DNA of 64,000 nucleotides from a bacterium (lineage in GTDB: Bacteria; Armatimonadota; Abditibacteriia; Abditibacteriales; Abditibacteriaceae): contig SDZD01000011.1 in NCBI GenBank assembly GCA_004172935.1, positions 1-64,000 on the forward strand, given 5' to 3'. This document shows, in pieces, positions 52,479 to 61,533 of this stretch; position 1 is the first letter of the stretch, and the number at the start of each line of letters is the position of its first letter. The position numbers and the translations under genes were made by a program. A model generated the notes under the pieces. That model saw nothing but the letters and a program-made list of their open reading frames with translations, searched no databases and was not told where the DNA came from.

Positions 52479-53894
52479 TTACAACTCGCGAACTAAACGT
52501 CGAAACGTTTCGCCGCGATCTTCATAAGACGTAAATTGATCAAAACTCGCGCAAGCGGGACTTAAAACAACTGTTTCGTCAGAAGCGGAATTCATTTTGG
52601 CAAGTTGTAGGACTTCTGCCAATGTGTTTTCCCTAAAAATGTACACATTTTCCACATTTTCCCTATGTGCAACATCTTCTAACATCGGTGCAGCTTCTCC
52701 AAACAAGTAAATGCGTGCATTGGCATCTCGAACTGCACGCATCAGGTTTTCATAAGACTCGGCCTCGATCTTGGCGCGCCCACCTAAAAGGAGTGAGACG
52801 GGAGCCGGAAACGCCCTCAACGCGGCAATGGAAGCATCGGGAATGGTGGACTGCGAATCGTTGACGTAAGTCACGCCATCCTTGTTAGCAACTACTTCCA
52901 AACGATGCGGCAACGTCTGGAAGTTGCGGATGGCTTCGGCCAGTTCGCTCTTGTATTTCCAGATTTCCGGGCCAACAGCGCCCGCGACAGCCCCAAGCGC
53001 CGCCGCTACGTTGCTGTAGTTGTGTTGCCCCTGAAGCGGCACTTCGCTGAAGGGCAGAATTGCCGAATCGCCCTGCCACCACATCTCTAGAGAAAGGTTG
53101 TCGTCCTTGTTAGCGACGTTGCCCTGCTCGTCTCGCGAGGTCGTCGTCAGCACTCGATAAGGAGCGCTTGCTCCTTCTGCTTCAAGTTCGGAAATGAACT
53201 TCCAAACGCGCTCATCATCAGAGTTGAACACGCCCCAATCGCCCTTGCCCAAATTGTTAAAGAGCTTCAATTTGGTTTCCCAATACTGCTCCAAATCGGG
53301 GTGATAATCCTGATGGTCTTCGAGGAGCGAAAGCAGCACAGCAACGCGCGGTTTGAAGGTGGGGGCTTTTTCGAGTTGGAAGCTAGAAACCTCGACGACG
53401 GCCCACGAATCGGCGTTGAGTTCGGGGAGAGCCGAGATAAGAGGCGTTCCGGTGTTACCCGCGCTGACGGCATTAAGGCCACAGGCGCGCAACAATTCGG
53501 TGATGAGTTTGACCGTGGTGGATTTGCCTTTGGTGCCTGTCACGGCGACCATTGGACAGGGGCAAAAACGGCTGGCCAATTCGAGTTCGCCGATGACTTC
53601 GCCGCCCGCCGCCTCGACTCGCTCGATGACCGATTTGAGCGGCTCGAAATGAACTTTGAGGCCGGGAGAAAGCACCACTAAATCGCACTTTTCGATGCCA
53701 TCAAAACCGTGTTCGCCAAGTTGAAGTTCGACGCCCTCGGATTCGAGTTCGAGGACAGCGGCGCTCACAGCGCCTCGCTCTTTGGAATCGTAGCCAACGA
53801 CAGTGGCGCCACGCTCAAGCAGGAAGCGGGCGGCAGGAATCCCAGCGCGGGCGAGTCCGATGACGGCGGCGCGTTTGTTTTCAAATTCGTTCAT
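52479..53894 (-). CDS. murD: UDP-N-acetylmuramoyl-L-alanine:D-glutamate ligase
   Basis: Cytosolic Mur ligase of 471 residues that adds D-glutamate to the peptidoglycan precursor. It has a Rossmann-like N-terminal domain (AAVIGLARAGIPAARFL), the ATP-binding TGTKGKSTT at 119-127, and the C-terminal domain with GVTYVNDSQSTIPDA. I chose ATG at 53894 (MNEFENKRA) because the upstream in-frame stretch falls within the CACAGAG-type repeat between mraY and murD. It follows mraY with an 81-nt gap. Confidence 0.95.
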   Translation of the reverse strand: MNEFENKRAAVIGLARAGIPAARFLLERGATVVGYDSKERGAVSAAVLELESEGVELQLGEHGFDGIEKCDLVVLSPGLKVHFEPLKSVIERVEAAGGEVIGELELASRFCPCPMVAVTGTKGKSTTVKLITELLRACGLNAVSAGNTGTPLISALPELNADSWAVVEVSSFQLEKAPTFKPRVAVLLSLLEDHQDYHPDLEQYWETKLKLFNNLGKGDWGVFNSDDERVWKFISELEAEGASAPYRVLTTTSRDEQGNVANKDDNLSLEMWWQGDSAILPFSEVPLQGQHNYSNVAAALGAVAGAVGPEIWKYKSELAEAIRNFQTLPHRLEVVANKDGVTYVNDSQSTIPDASIAALRAFPAPVSLLLGGRAKIEAESYENLMRAVRDANARIYLFGEAAPMLEDVAHRENVENVYIFRENTLAEVLQLAKMNSASDETVVLSPACASFDQFTSYEDRGETFRRLVREL

Positions 53895-53905
53895 GTTATT
53901 TTGGT

Positions 53906-53954
53906 TTAACCGCAAAACGCAAAGGCACAGAGAAATTTTCGTTCTCTGTGCCTT
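53906..53954. repeat. Miniature CACAGAG-type element forming a hairpin between mraY and murD
   Basis: Left part (about 53906-53935) resembles the 58519-58547 repeat end (AACCGCA, ACGC, GGCACAGAGAA). Its inner 13 nt (53922-53934) are the perfect reverse complement of 53942-53954, with a 7-nt loop. It thus looks like two facing repeat ends with no gene between them. It could act as an attenuator in the mraY-murD transcript. Confidence 0.7.
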
Positions 53955-53975
53955 CAAAGGAAATAACGGGGCTAT

Positions 53976-55091
53976 TTACCAGGGGAAGCGGGGCAGAATT
54001 TCCAATTTCCACAGGATGAGGCCAATGATGGTGGTGAGGGCATTAATGGCCCAGAATGTTCCAACCACGCGCCATTCGCTCCAACCGCCGAGTTCGTAGT
54101 GGTGGTGCAAGGGAGCGCGGCGGAAGATGCGTTTGCCCTCGCCGGTCTTCTTTTTGGTGTATTTGAAGTAGGCCACCTGTCCCATCACCGAGAACATCTC
54201 GATATAGAACATGAAACCGATGAATGGCAACAAAAACACCGAGCGAGTGAGAATGGCACCAGCGCCCAGAGCGGCCCCTAAAGCGAGCGAGCCGGTGTCG
54301 CCCATGAAGACCTTAGCGGGATTCTTGTTGAAGGCGAGAAAGCCTAAACAGGCGCCGCCCAAGGCAATCCACACCATTTCAGCGGCGCTGGCGAAGAGGC
54401 CGATTTCGGCCTGTCCCCACGTTTCGAGGAAGAGCAAACCAAAGACGAGGCCGACTTGTACGCTCAGACCTGCGGCTAAACCGTCGATACCATCGGTGAG
54501 GTTGACGGCGTTCGAGGTGCCAATGATAAGCAGGAAGCAAATCGCGTAGATACCCAGATGGAAGGCGAGATGGGGTTCGTCCCGCTGTACGATTGGAGGC
54601 GCTTGCGTCCACATCAGGGCGATAATGCCCAAAAAGGCGAAGGCAAGAATGATTTGCCCCGCGAGCTTGGCTTTCGAGGTGAGGCCACCTTTGCCGCGTG
54701 CTTTCAACCAGTCGTCGGCAAAGCCCAGAGCGCAGTGAGCCAGCACACAGAGCAGGAATGCGGCAGAACCTGCCAGATACCAACCATAAGGGATTGTGAA
54801 GGTAGAAAGAGCGAGGTGCCCCAGAGCCAACATCAAGGTTCCAGTAGCAATACAGGAGAGAGCCGCAGAACCGATGATTCCCAAACCACCCATCGAAGGG
54901 GTGCCCGCTTTTTGAAGGTGGGAATCGGGGGTGTCTTCGCGAGGCGACCACTTCATGCCTTTGAGCGCTTTGAGCCAACGGATGAGACCGCTGCCAGTGA
55001 AGAGCATCAATACCCATGCGAAAATCCACAGCGGGAGGGCGACAATAAAGGGACTGCTCAAAAGCTGAGCGAGAGTTTGTGCATTGGACAT
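53976..55091 (-). CDS. mraY: Phospho-N-acetylmuramoyl-pentapeptide transferase
   Basis: An integral membrane enzyme that makes lipid I from UDP-MurNAc-pentapeptide and undecaprenyl phosphate. Of 371 residues and about ten helices, it keeps the catalytic pair in ALGFADDWLKARGKGG, the nucleotide-binding NAVNLTDGIDGLAAG and the His cluster APLHHHYELGGW near the end. The start lies 0 nt after the murF stop. The gap to murD contains a hairpin repeat. Confidence 0.96.
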   Translation of the reverse strand: MSNAQTLAQLLSSPFIVALPLWIFAWVLMLFTGSGLIRWLKALKGMKWSPREDTPDSHLQKAGTPSMGGLGIIGSAALSCIATGTLMLALGHLALSTFTIPYGWYLAGSAAFLLCVLAHCALGFADDWLKARGKGGLTSKAKLAGQIILAFAFLGIIALMWTQAPPIVQRDEPHLAFHLGIYAICFLLIIGTSNAVNLTDGIDGLAAGLSVQVGLVFGLLFLETWGQAEIGLFASAAEMVWIALGGACLGFLAFNKNPAKVFMGDTGSLALGAALGAGAILTRSVFLLPFIGFMFYIEMFSVMGQVAYFKYTKKKTGEGKRIFRRAPLHHHYELGGWSEWRVVGTFWAINALTTIIGLILWKLEILPRFPW

Positions 55092-56498
55092 TTACTTTTG
55101 GAGCCCCTCAACAACTACTTCCAAACCGACACTGCGGCTGCCTTTGACCAAAATGACATCGTTGGGCTGGATGAAACTGGCGATCTCTTTGTGGGCGGAT
55201 TCGGCGTTATCGAACCAGTGAATTTCCATGTCGTTTTCGACTTCTTTGGCGGCGCGTACTGCGGAGTTGAGCAGGGGGCGCGATTCGCCGCCGACGCAAA
55301 CGAGAAGTTCGGCGAACTGACCCGCGAAAGTGCCGATTTTCTGGTGTTCGGGTTCGGAGTAGGCGCCAAGTTCCTTCATGTCACCGAGAATGGCGACACG
55401 GCGGCCACTGCCGGGAAAATCGAGCAGTGTTTGCAGGGCGGCGCGCATGGAGTCGGGGCCAGCGTTGTAGCAATCGTCGATGATGGTGATGCCATCATTG
55501 GCTTTGACGACACGCATTCGGGCGCCGGGAAGTTCGGCACCTTCAAGGGCCAGAGAGATGGCGGTTGGCTCAATGCCTAACTGGTGGGCGACAGCAAAGG
55601 CAGCAGTGGCGTTAACAGCGTTGTGGATGCCAGGCAGACGAAGCGTAACGGGCCATTCTTCGCCGCCGAATTCAACAGAGAACTCGACCCAACCATCAGG
55701 GCTGATTTGGGCCTCGACCACACGATAATCGGCGCCTTCGTGGACTCCGAAGGTGACGATGCGGCATTTGCATTTCGACTTGAGCAAATCGAAGAACTGC
55801 GAGTCGAAGGGCAGAACGGCCAAACCCTCTTCGGGCAGATTTTCGAGGAGTTCGGCTTTGGCTAGAGCAACCTCTTCCACCGAACCGAGTAATTCTACGT
55901 GTTGGGGGCCGACGTTGGTGATGATGCCAATAGTCGGTTCGGCAACTTTGGCGAGGTAGTCGATTTGGTCGCGGCCCCTCATTCCCATTTCAATAACGGC
56001 GGTCTCATGGTTTTCGTCCAACTGAAACAGCGTCATGGGGACGCCAATTTCGTTGTTGAAGTTGGCTTTGGAGGTCAGCGTGTTGAACTTCGAGCAGAGC
56101 GCGGCGAAGAGTAGCGCTCGTGTCGAGGTTTTGCCGTAGGAGCCAGTAATACCGACCAGCGAAATATCGAAGCGGCGGCGATGGAAGCGCGCCAAATCGC
56201 CAAGGGCGATGAGGCTGTCAGGGACTTGGAACTGGAGAATTGGCCCCTGCTCATCGACCTGCTGAACGATTGCTCCCTTCACTTGCTTTTCAGCGACTTG
56301 CGGAAGAAAGTTGTGGGCATCGAACTTTTCGCCTTTGAGCGCTACGAAAAGACTGTTCTCATCGACAATACGCGAGTCGGTGACTACTCCTTGAAAAGTA
56401 AAAGGCGCCTCGTTTGGCTGGCTCAGCGTTGCATTAGTGGCACGCTGAACCTCTTCCGCAGTGAAGGAAGCTGAATTGGTTCCGAGGGTTTCGGCCAT
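55092..56498 (-). CDS. murF: UDP-N-acetylmuramoyl-tripeptide:D-alanyl-D-alanine ligase
   Basis: A 468-residue Mur ligase that adds D-Ala-D-Ala to the precursor. The N-terminal domain has FVALKGEKFDAHNFL, and the P-loop is GITGSYGKTSTRALL (119-125 core). The middle domain has EMGMRGRDQIDYLAK, and the C-terminal domain carries IIDDCYNAGPDSM, all typical of MurF. The start overlaps the murE stop by one base (AAGGATGCCTGATG), so they are translationally coupled. Confidence 0.96.
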   Translation of the reverse strand: MAETLGTNSASFTAEEVQRATNATLSQPNEAPFTFQGVVTDSRIVDENSLFVALKGEKFDAHNFLPQVAEKQVKGAIVQQVDEQGPILQFQVPDSLIALGDLARFHRRRFDISLVGITGSYGKTSTRALLFAALCSKFNTLTSKANFNNEIGVPMTLFQLDENHETAVIEMGMRGRDQIDYLAKVAEPTIGIITNVGPQHVELLGSVEEVALAKAELLENLPEEGLAVLPFDSQFFDLLKSKCKCRIVTFGVHEGADYRVVEAQISPDGWVEFSVEFGGEEWPVTLRLPGIHNAVNATAAFAVAHQLGIEPTAISLALEGAELPGARMRVVKANDGITIIDDCYNAGPDSMRAALQTLLDFPGSGRRVAILGDMKELGAYSEPEHQKIGTFAGQFAELLVCVGGESRPLLNSAVRAAKEVENDMEIHWFDNAESAHKEIASFIQPNDVILVKGSRSVGLEVVVEGLQK

Positions 56499-57997
56499 CA
56501 GGCATCCTTCCTGTTTTCGAGCGCCTCGCGTACAACTTCGCGGTCGTCGAAGTGGATGGTGCGCTCTTTGAAGATTTGGTAGGTTTCGTGGCCTTTGCCC
56601 GCGATAACGACGAAGTCGCCTTTTTGCGCGATGGAGACGGCGCGTTCGATGGCTTCGCGTCGGTCAACCTCGACCAAAACCTGTGCGTGGGAGCCGCTAG
56701 TTCCGGCCAGAATATCGTCAATGATGCGATTGGGGTCTTCGGTGCGCGGGTTGTCGCTGGTAACGACGACAACATCGCTGAGGCTGGCGCCGATGGCGCC
56801 CATCTGGGGGCGCTTGGTGCGGTCGCGGTCGCCGCCACAGCCAAAAACGCAGATGAGGCGACCGGGGGTGAACTCGCGCACCGTCGCCAACACGTTTTTG
56901 AGGCCGTCGGGTGTGTGGGCATAATCGACGGCGACGAAGAATTCTTGGCCCTCGTCGATGGATTCCATGCGGCCTTCAGGGGCATGGGCGCGGTTGAGGG
57001 CGCGTTGAATCTGCGCGACGGGCATGTTCTTCAATAGACCAAAACTGATGGCTGCGAGGGCGTTCTGGACGTTAAAGCGTCCCGGAATTTGAAGATCGAA
57101 GGGGATGTCGCCGCCCGACGTTTTGGCAACGAAGGCACTGCCGGATGGGGTGAGGTGAACGGCTTCGGCTTTAACGTGGGCTTCGTTCTCAATGCCGTAG
57201 GTGATGAAGGGGACATCGGAAGCGATTTCGGCGAGGCGACGCCCATAACGGTCGTCGGAATTGAAGACGGCACCGAAGGATTTGAACTCTTCGCTTTCGT
57301 GAGCAACGTCGGTGAAAAGCAGCGTTTTAGCGGCAAAGTAATCCTCCATATTATTGTGGAAATCGAGGTGGTCCTGGGTTAAGTTGGAGAAGATGCCCGC
57401 GTCGAAGGCACAGCCCGCGACTCGCTGGAGCGCGAGGGCATGACTGGAGACTTCCATAACGACCGCTTCGGTGCCGCCATCGAGGAATTCGGCGAGGAGG
57501 CGCTGCAAATCGAGCGATTCGGGGGTGGTGCGTCCGGTGTCGTAGTAAGTCTTTTCGGCTTTGGCTCCGAGCGTGCCAATGATGCCAACCGACTTAACGC
57601 CGCTTTCGCGCAGCAAATCGGCGACAAGGTGGGCAATGGTGGTTTTGCCGTTGGTGCCTGTGACGCCAACGAGAGTCATCTCGCGGGAAGGATGCCCATA
57701 AAATTCGCAGGCCATCATCGCCAAAGCGCGGCGTGTGTCGGAGACGAAAACTTTGGTGATATTGGCGGGCAAATCGGCGACGGCCTCGCGATTTTGGGCG
57801 ACAACGACGGTGGCTCCGCGCTCGACAGCGGCAGCGGCGAATTCGTGTCCATCGCGGGCGACACCCAAAATACAGACGAAGGCCGAGCCGGGTTGAACCT
57901 CGCGCGAATCGTAATTTACAGCAGCGATGTTTTGTTCGGCGTTACCGTGGATTTCCGCATCAGGCAGCGATTGAAGTAGTTCTTTAAGAAGCGGCAT
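56498..57997 (-). CDS. murE: UDP-N-acetylmuramoyl-L-alanyl-D-glutamate:meso-diaminopimelate ligase
   Basis: Mur ligase of 499 residues that adds the third stem-peptide residue. The P-loop is GVTGTNGKTTIAHL, and the specificity motif DNPR is at 415-418 (SDNPRTEDPN), which marks meso-diaminopimelate rather than lysine. The N-terminal domain has VQPGSAFVCILG. This supports a diaminopimelate wall as in Gram-negative bacteria. Start ATG at 57997; a 45-nt gap separates it from the unknown gene upstream. Confidence 0.96.
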   Translation of the reverse strand: MPLLKELLQSLPDAEIHGNAEQNIAAVNYDSREVQPGSAFVCILGVARDGHEFAAAAVERGATVVVAQNREAVADLPANITKVFVSDTRRALAMMACEFYGHPSREMTLVGVTGTNGKTTIAHLVADLLRESGVKSVGIIGTLGAKAEKTYYDTGRTTPESLDLQRLLAEFLDGGTEAVVMEVSSHALALQRVAGCAFDAGIFSNLTQDHLDFHNNMEDYFAAKTLLFTDVAHESEEFKSFGAVFNSDDRYGRRLAEIASDVPFITYGIENEAHVKAEAVHLTPSGSAFVAKTSGGDIPFDLQIPGRFNVQNALAAISFGLLKNMPVAQIQRALNRAHAPEGRMESIDEGQEFFVAVDYAHTPDGLKNVLATVREFTPGRLICVFGCGGDRDRTKRPQMGAIGASLSDVVVVTSDNPRTEDPNRIIDDILAGTSGSHAQVLVEVDRREAIERAVSIAQKGDFVVIAGKGHETYQIFKERTIHFDDREVVREALENRKDA

Positions 57998-58042
57998 TTT
58001 TGCAAAGCAGTTTGCCGCGTTTGAGTGGCTTTGGGGATGGCT

Positions 58043-58501
58043 TCAAGCGATAGCGGCATTGGTTTGGCGCTCGAAGAGGTCATCGAGAGTGCCGTAAATG
58101 TCGCCGTTATCGCTGATGATGAGGGTATCGTCGTGGATAAGGAGAGGTAATTGTTGAACACCCAGAAGGAATTGCTGAAGTTTTTTCCCAGCAGAAGCCA
58201 GGGCATCCTGCTCACAATAGACCACAATGAGTTGGTCTTCGAGGAGCGAGGCGACTCGGCCACGGAAGAAGCCACCGTAATTTGGCTCATCGTTCAGAAT
58301 GTGTTCAAAGCCTTTGGGCGGGTTTTGGAGGTGGGAAGTATGGGCGTTGCACAATTTGCCATCGGGGTATATCCAGAACACAAAATCTGGGTCGCGGTGG
58401 GTGAAGGAACGGATGGCGGAGCGTCGGGCGCGGTAGTTGGGGGCGAGAAAAGGAAAACGGGTGGTGGCGTCTTCACGTGAGATAGAGCCAAGGGAGAGCA
58501 T
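58043..58501 (-). CDS. Unknown protein encoded between GxxExxY unit and murE
   Basis: A 152-residue protein with no signal or membrane segment. I do not recognise it. Visible features are RSAIRSFTHRDPDFVFWIYP, then DGKLCNAHTSHLQNP, and LLEDQLIVVYCEQDALASAG. The DGKL-AH segment and hydrophobic strands suggest a small alpha/beta protein. The start ATG at 58501 follows directly on the repeat-bounded unit, so its own promoter may have been displaced. It is not a usual dcw gene. Confidence 0.6.
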   Translation of the reverse strand: MLSLGSISREDATTRFPFLAPNYRARRSAIRSFTHRDPDFVFWIYPDGKLCNAHTSHLQNPPKGFEHILNDEPNYGGFFRGRVASLLEDQLIVVYCEQDALASAGKKLQQFLLGVQQLPLLIHDDTLIISDNGDIYGTLDDLFERQTNAAIA

Positions 58502-58518
58502 AACTTCAGATAAATTAA

Positions 58519-58999
58519 CCGCAGAGACGCGGAGGCGCAGAGAGAAAAGAGAAGTTACCAATTGAATTGAGGATCGTTCATGCGGTGAGCCAAGCGACGT
58601 ATACCTTCCTTCATTAATGGGACATTGAAGTTGATTAGTAAGCCAAGTGGCAAATGTGACAAGCGCAAATAAGTCAATGTCTGTGCGGTATGGATTGGAG
58701 CCAGGGAATCAACTGATTTGAGTTCAATGAGAACTAGGCATTCAACCACAATGTCCATACGATAGCCACAATCAAGCTGAACAGCGTTGTAGCGCACAGG
58801 CAGTTCGACCTGCCGCTCAAATTGAAGCCGTCTCACACCAAGTTCATAACAAAGGCATTCTTCGTAGGTTGATTCCAACAAGCCCGGCCCTAGTTCTCTA
58901 TGTACTTCGATAGCGGCATCTACAATCATCCCTGAAATGATGTTGATTCTCACGGCCTCACTCTAACACATTTCTCTCTGTGCCTCCGTGTCTCTGTGG
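58519..58999. mobile_element. GxxExxY unit bounded by 29-bp inverted repeats
   Basis: The left end 58519-58547 and the reverse complement of the right end 58971-58999 differ at 3 of 29 positions (each a G-A change) and share AGAGAC, GGAGGC and CAGAGAGAAA blocks. Between them lies only the GxxExxY gene. The whole unit is about 481 bp. Single ends of the same type occur at 2945-2964, 19012-19048, 19220-19245 and 53906-53954. No transposase is present, so movement, if any, would be by an outside enzyme. Confidence 0.65.
58555..58953 (-). CDS. GxxExxY family protein (PDDEXK_3-like)
   Basis: A 132-residue protein of the GxxExxY family. It carries IVDAAIEVHRELGPGLLEST with the G-x-x-E-x-x-Y motif (GLLESTY) and the nuclease-like block YRMDIVVECLVLIELKSV, where Asp, Glu and Lys match the PDDEXK pattern. 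QTLTYLRLSHLPLGLLINFN follows, as in the family. The function is unknown; the fold suggests nucleic-acid contact. The start is GTG at 58953. It is the only gene inside a unit with inverted ends. Confidence 0.92.
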   Translation of the reverse strand: MRINIISGMIVDAAIEVHRELGPGLLESTYEECLCYELGVRRLQFERQVELPVRYNAVQLDCGYRMDIVVECLVLIELKSVDSLAPIHTAQTLTYLRLSHLPLGLLINFNVPLMKEGIRRLAHRMNDPQFNW

Positions 59000-59010
59000 T
59001 GTATTTAAAA

Positions 59011-59541
59011 TCACCAGAGTTGCGGGAGATGGGTGAATTGCCTGGCGGGTTCGGTCTGGAGAAAAATATGTGGTTGGGGCGTGATTGTGAAGTGGGCGAC
59101 GTTGATGCACGTGTGTTCGTACCACCAACTGCCCTCATCAAAATCTGAAAATCTTCCTTGCCAGCGGAGGCGTATCCACTGATTGGCTTCGATGGCGAAA
59201 TGGCCGATTCGTGGGTCGGGGGATTTGATTCCGGGGGCACCGACAGAATAATCCAAGGGATGGAATTTGGTCGTTGCGGTTTGCCCTTCCCAACATAGGG
59301 TGAAGCTGCCGTATTTAAAGTTGAGGTCGTCGGTGAACTCGAATTTCTGATGTTTAGGGGTTGGGGTTTGAAAGTCCGCGCTTTCGCTGTAGTCGAAGCG
59401 GTGGACAACAAGAAAATCGTCAGGGAAGTCTTCGAGGCGCAAAGCGAGAGGCACGGCATTGCGGGGTGTTGATAAAGGAGCACCGCGCGACTTCTTGGTC
59501 CAAGTGGTATGGATTATTTGGACGTAGAGAAGGGGTTTCAT
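59011..59541 (-). CDS. Unknown soluble protein downstream of ftsI
   Basis: A 176-residue protein without signal or membrane segment, rich in aromatic residues (FLVVHRFDYSESADFQ, NQWIRLRWQGRFSDFDEGSW, WYEHTCINVAHFTI). I do not recognise a family. Its stop lies 12 nt from the end of the repeat-bounded unit, so the unit has inserted just behind it or been built next to it. An ftsI terminator precedes it, so it may be transcribed separately. Confidence 0.6.
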   Translation of the reverse strand: MKPLLYVQIIHTTWTKKSRGAPLSTPRNAVPLALRLEDFPDDFLVVHRFDYSESADFQTPTPKHQKFEFTDDLNFKYGSFTLCWEGQTATTKFHPLDYSVGAPGIKSPDPRIGHFAIEANQWIRLRWQGRFSDFDEGSWWYEHTCINVAHFTITPQPHIFLQTEPARQFTHLPQLW

Positions 59542-59557
59542 AAGGGGGCGAAAATGG

Positions 59558-59587
59558 AAAAGGGCGAACTTGTGGGTTCGCCCTTTT
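59558..59587 (-). terminator. Hairpin after ftsI inside the dcw cluster
   Basis: AAAAGGGCGAAC (59558-59569) pairs with GTTCGCCCTTTT (59576-59587) around a 6-nt loop; on the minus strand T residues follow. It sits between ftsI and the next gene of the cluster, so it would split or attenuate the transcript. Confidence 0.8.
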
Positions 59588-59595
59588 TGGGTGTA

Positions 59596-61449
59596 TCAAT
59601 GTGTTTTGCCGGTTGGACGTTCCATTAGGTTGGGGTTAGGAGCGGGGGCGTCGGAGCCTTCTTCGAGGCGCATGGCGGTAACGGCTTCCTGTGCGATGTT
59701 GGTGAAGGCGGGGCCGCAGACTTCGGAACCCCAGTGGGAACCGTGGGGTTCGTCGGCCATGACGGCAATGACGTATTTGGGCTTATTCATCGGGAGCAAA
59801 CCAACGAAAGACGAGATGAATTTGCCCGCGCGGTAGCCGGTTTTGCCGACGGCTTTCTGGGCCGAACCTGTCTTACCCGCCGCGTCGTAGCCGGGGATGA
59901 AGATGTATTTGCGGGCGGTGCCTTCGGCGACAACGCGACGGAGCATCTTTTTGACTTCGCGGGCGGTGTTGACCTGAATGACGCGGTGGTCGACTTCGGG
60001 CTTGAAGGTCTGGAGAACTTGACCGCGCGAGTTACGGACTTGCTTGATGAGCATCGGCTTCATCATCACGCCGTCGTTGGCGATGACACTGCCGATTTGG
60101 GCCAACTGGAGCGGCGTAATCATCATGCCCTGCCCGAACGAGAAGTTAGCCCACTGAGCGAGCGACCATGTTTTGGGATTGCTTCGGGGCAGGTAGCCGG
60201 GAGCGATGTTGAAACCGGGCAGTTCGGGCTTGGTGCCAATGCCAAATTTTTTGGCGTAGTCGGGCAAGACGTTGCGTGGCATCAACTGGGCGAAGTGCCA
60301 CATGCAGACGTTCGAGCTATCACGGATGCCATCGCTGAGCGTTTTTTGGCCAGCCTGAACTTTGCCGCTCCAGAACTGCCAGTCGTGAATGACGTGGTTG
60401 CCAGCGGGGGCGCTGCCATTGATGTAGAAGCTGCGCGATTGCCAGTTGGGAACGTTTTCGACGGCAGCTGCGGCGGTAATGATTTTCCACGTTGAGCCGG
60501 GTTCGTAGGCGTACGAAAAGGCGCGGTTGGTCGCGACTTCGACCATGTCTTTGGGGCGATGGTTAAGGTCGAAGTTGGGCGCTGTTGATACGGCGACAAT
60601 TTCGCCGGTATCGGGCTTCATGACGACGGCGACGCAGAAGTTGGGCTTGTACTTCTTCCACGTGTCCATCAGGGTTTGGTCGGCAGCCTGTTGGATTTTG
60701 GGGTCGATGGCGGTTTCGATGGTTTTGCCATCGGTAGGCTCTTTCCAGACGCGCACCGAGCCGGGAACAGCGCGGCCCTGAGCATCAACAAGGGCTTCGC
60801 GTTCGCCGTTTTCGCCGCCGAGGGTTTTCTGCCACGCGGACTCCATGCCATCGGCGCCGAGGCCCGAATTGGTGGTGAAGCCGATGAGCTGAGGCGCGAA
60901 GGCGCCGAGGGGATAGTGGCGACGCGGCGACGCCTCGACGGAGAGGGTTTCCCAGAACTTCTTGCGGGCCGTGCGGTCTTTGCGCAACTCGTTCTTTTGC
61001 GGCCCCATTAGTTTGCGCAAACGGTCGGCGCGCTCTTCATCGACGTGTTCGGCCAGTTTGACGTAGTAGTTTTTGGTGCCGTTGGGACGAGTGACTTCAT
61101 CCAACTTGGCGCGCATCGCAACGGTATCACCACCGATGGTTTTCGCCAGCTCCGCAATAGCCTTATCTTTCTCTTGCGCAGACCAGCCGCGTGGGTTGGC
61201 GGCGATGGTGTACTCGTCGATTGTGACTGCCATCGCTGTACCATCGCGCGCCAGCAGCTGCCCACGACGAGCCGGGAGCAACTGCGCCCGCTCGAAGGCA
61301 GCATCGGACATGGTGGTGGCTGAGGCGCGCGTCATCGTTTGCATCCACGCCACGCGGGCGCCGCACAGAACAAACAGTCCGGCGAACACGTAGAACATCC
61401 GCTCGATGCGGTGCTGTGAGGTCTTGGCGATGGGTTGGGTACGGCTCAT
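59596..61449 (-). CDS. ftsI: Septal peptidoglycan transpeptidase FtsI (PBP3-type)
   Basis: A class B penicillin-binding protein of 617 residues that cross-links septal peptidoglycan and partners with FtsW. The N-terminal helix (MFYVFAGLFVLCGARVAW) anchors it. The transpeptidase domain has Ser319 in STWK, SSN at 378-380 and KTG at 526-528, all in order. There are no PASTA repeats. It follows the ftsL-like gene and ends at a hairpin. Confidence 0.95.
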   Translation of the reverse strand: MSRTQPIAKTSQHRIERMFYVFAGLFVLCGARVAWMQTMTRASATTMSDAAFERAQLLPARRGQLLARDGTAMAVTIDEYTIAANPRGWSAQEKDKAIAELAKTIGGDTVAMRAKLDEVTRPNGTKNYYVKLAEHVDEERADRLRKLMGPQKNELRKDRTARKKFWETLSVEASPRRHYPLGAFAPQLIGFTTNSGLGADGMESAWQKTLGGENGEREALVDAQGRAVPGSVRVWKEPTDGKTIETAIDPKIQQAADQTLMDTWKKYKPNFCVAVVMKPDTGEIVAVSTAPNFDLNHRPKDMVEVATNRAFSYAYEPGSTWKIITAAAAVENVPNWQSRSFYINGSAPAGNHVIHDWQFWSGKVQAGQKTLSDGIRDSSNVCMWHFAQLMPRNVLPDYAKKFGIGTKPELPGFNIAPGYLPRSNPKTWSLAQWANFSFGQGMMITPLQLAQIGSVIANDGVMMKPMLIKQVRNSRGQVLQTFKPEVDHRVIQVNTAREVKKMLRRVVAEGTARKYIFIPGYDAAGKTGSAQKAVGKTGYRAGKFISSFVGLLPMNKPKYVIAVMADEPHGSHWGSEVCGPAFTNIAQEAVTAMRLEEGSDAPAPNPNLMERPTGKTH

Positions 61450-61533
61450 GAGATTTGGGCGACTGGAGGCTGACTGGTTAGCGAATTGGGATGAACGGAA
61501 TGAAAGGCAGCAAAAAGCTGTGGAAGCGCACTA

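Noticed and set aside
58950-59483. 178-codon minus-strand frame overlapping the unknown gene at 59011-59541
   Set aside because: The other frame has a balanced composition and a better start. This one is Ser/Thr/Pro-rich and runs through the repeat end at 58971-58999.
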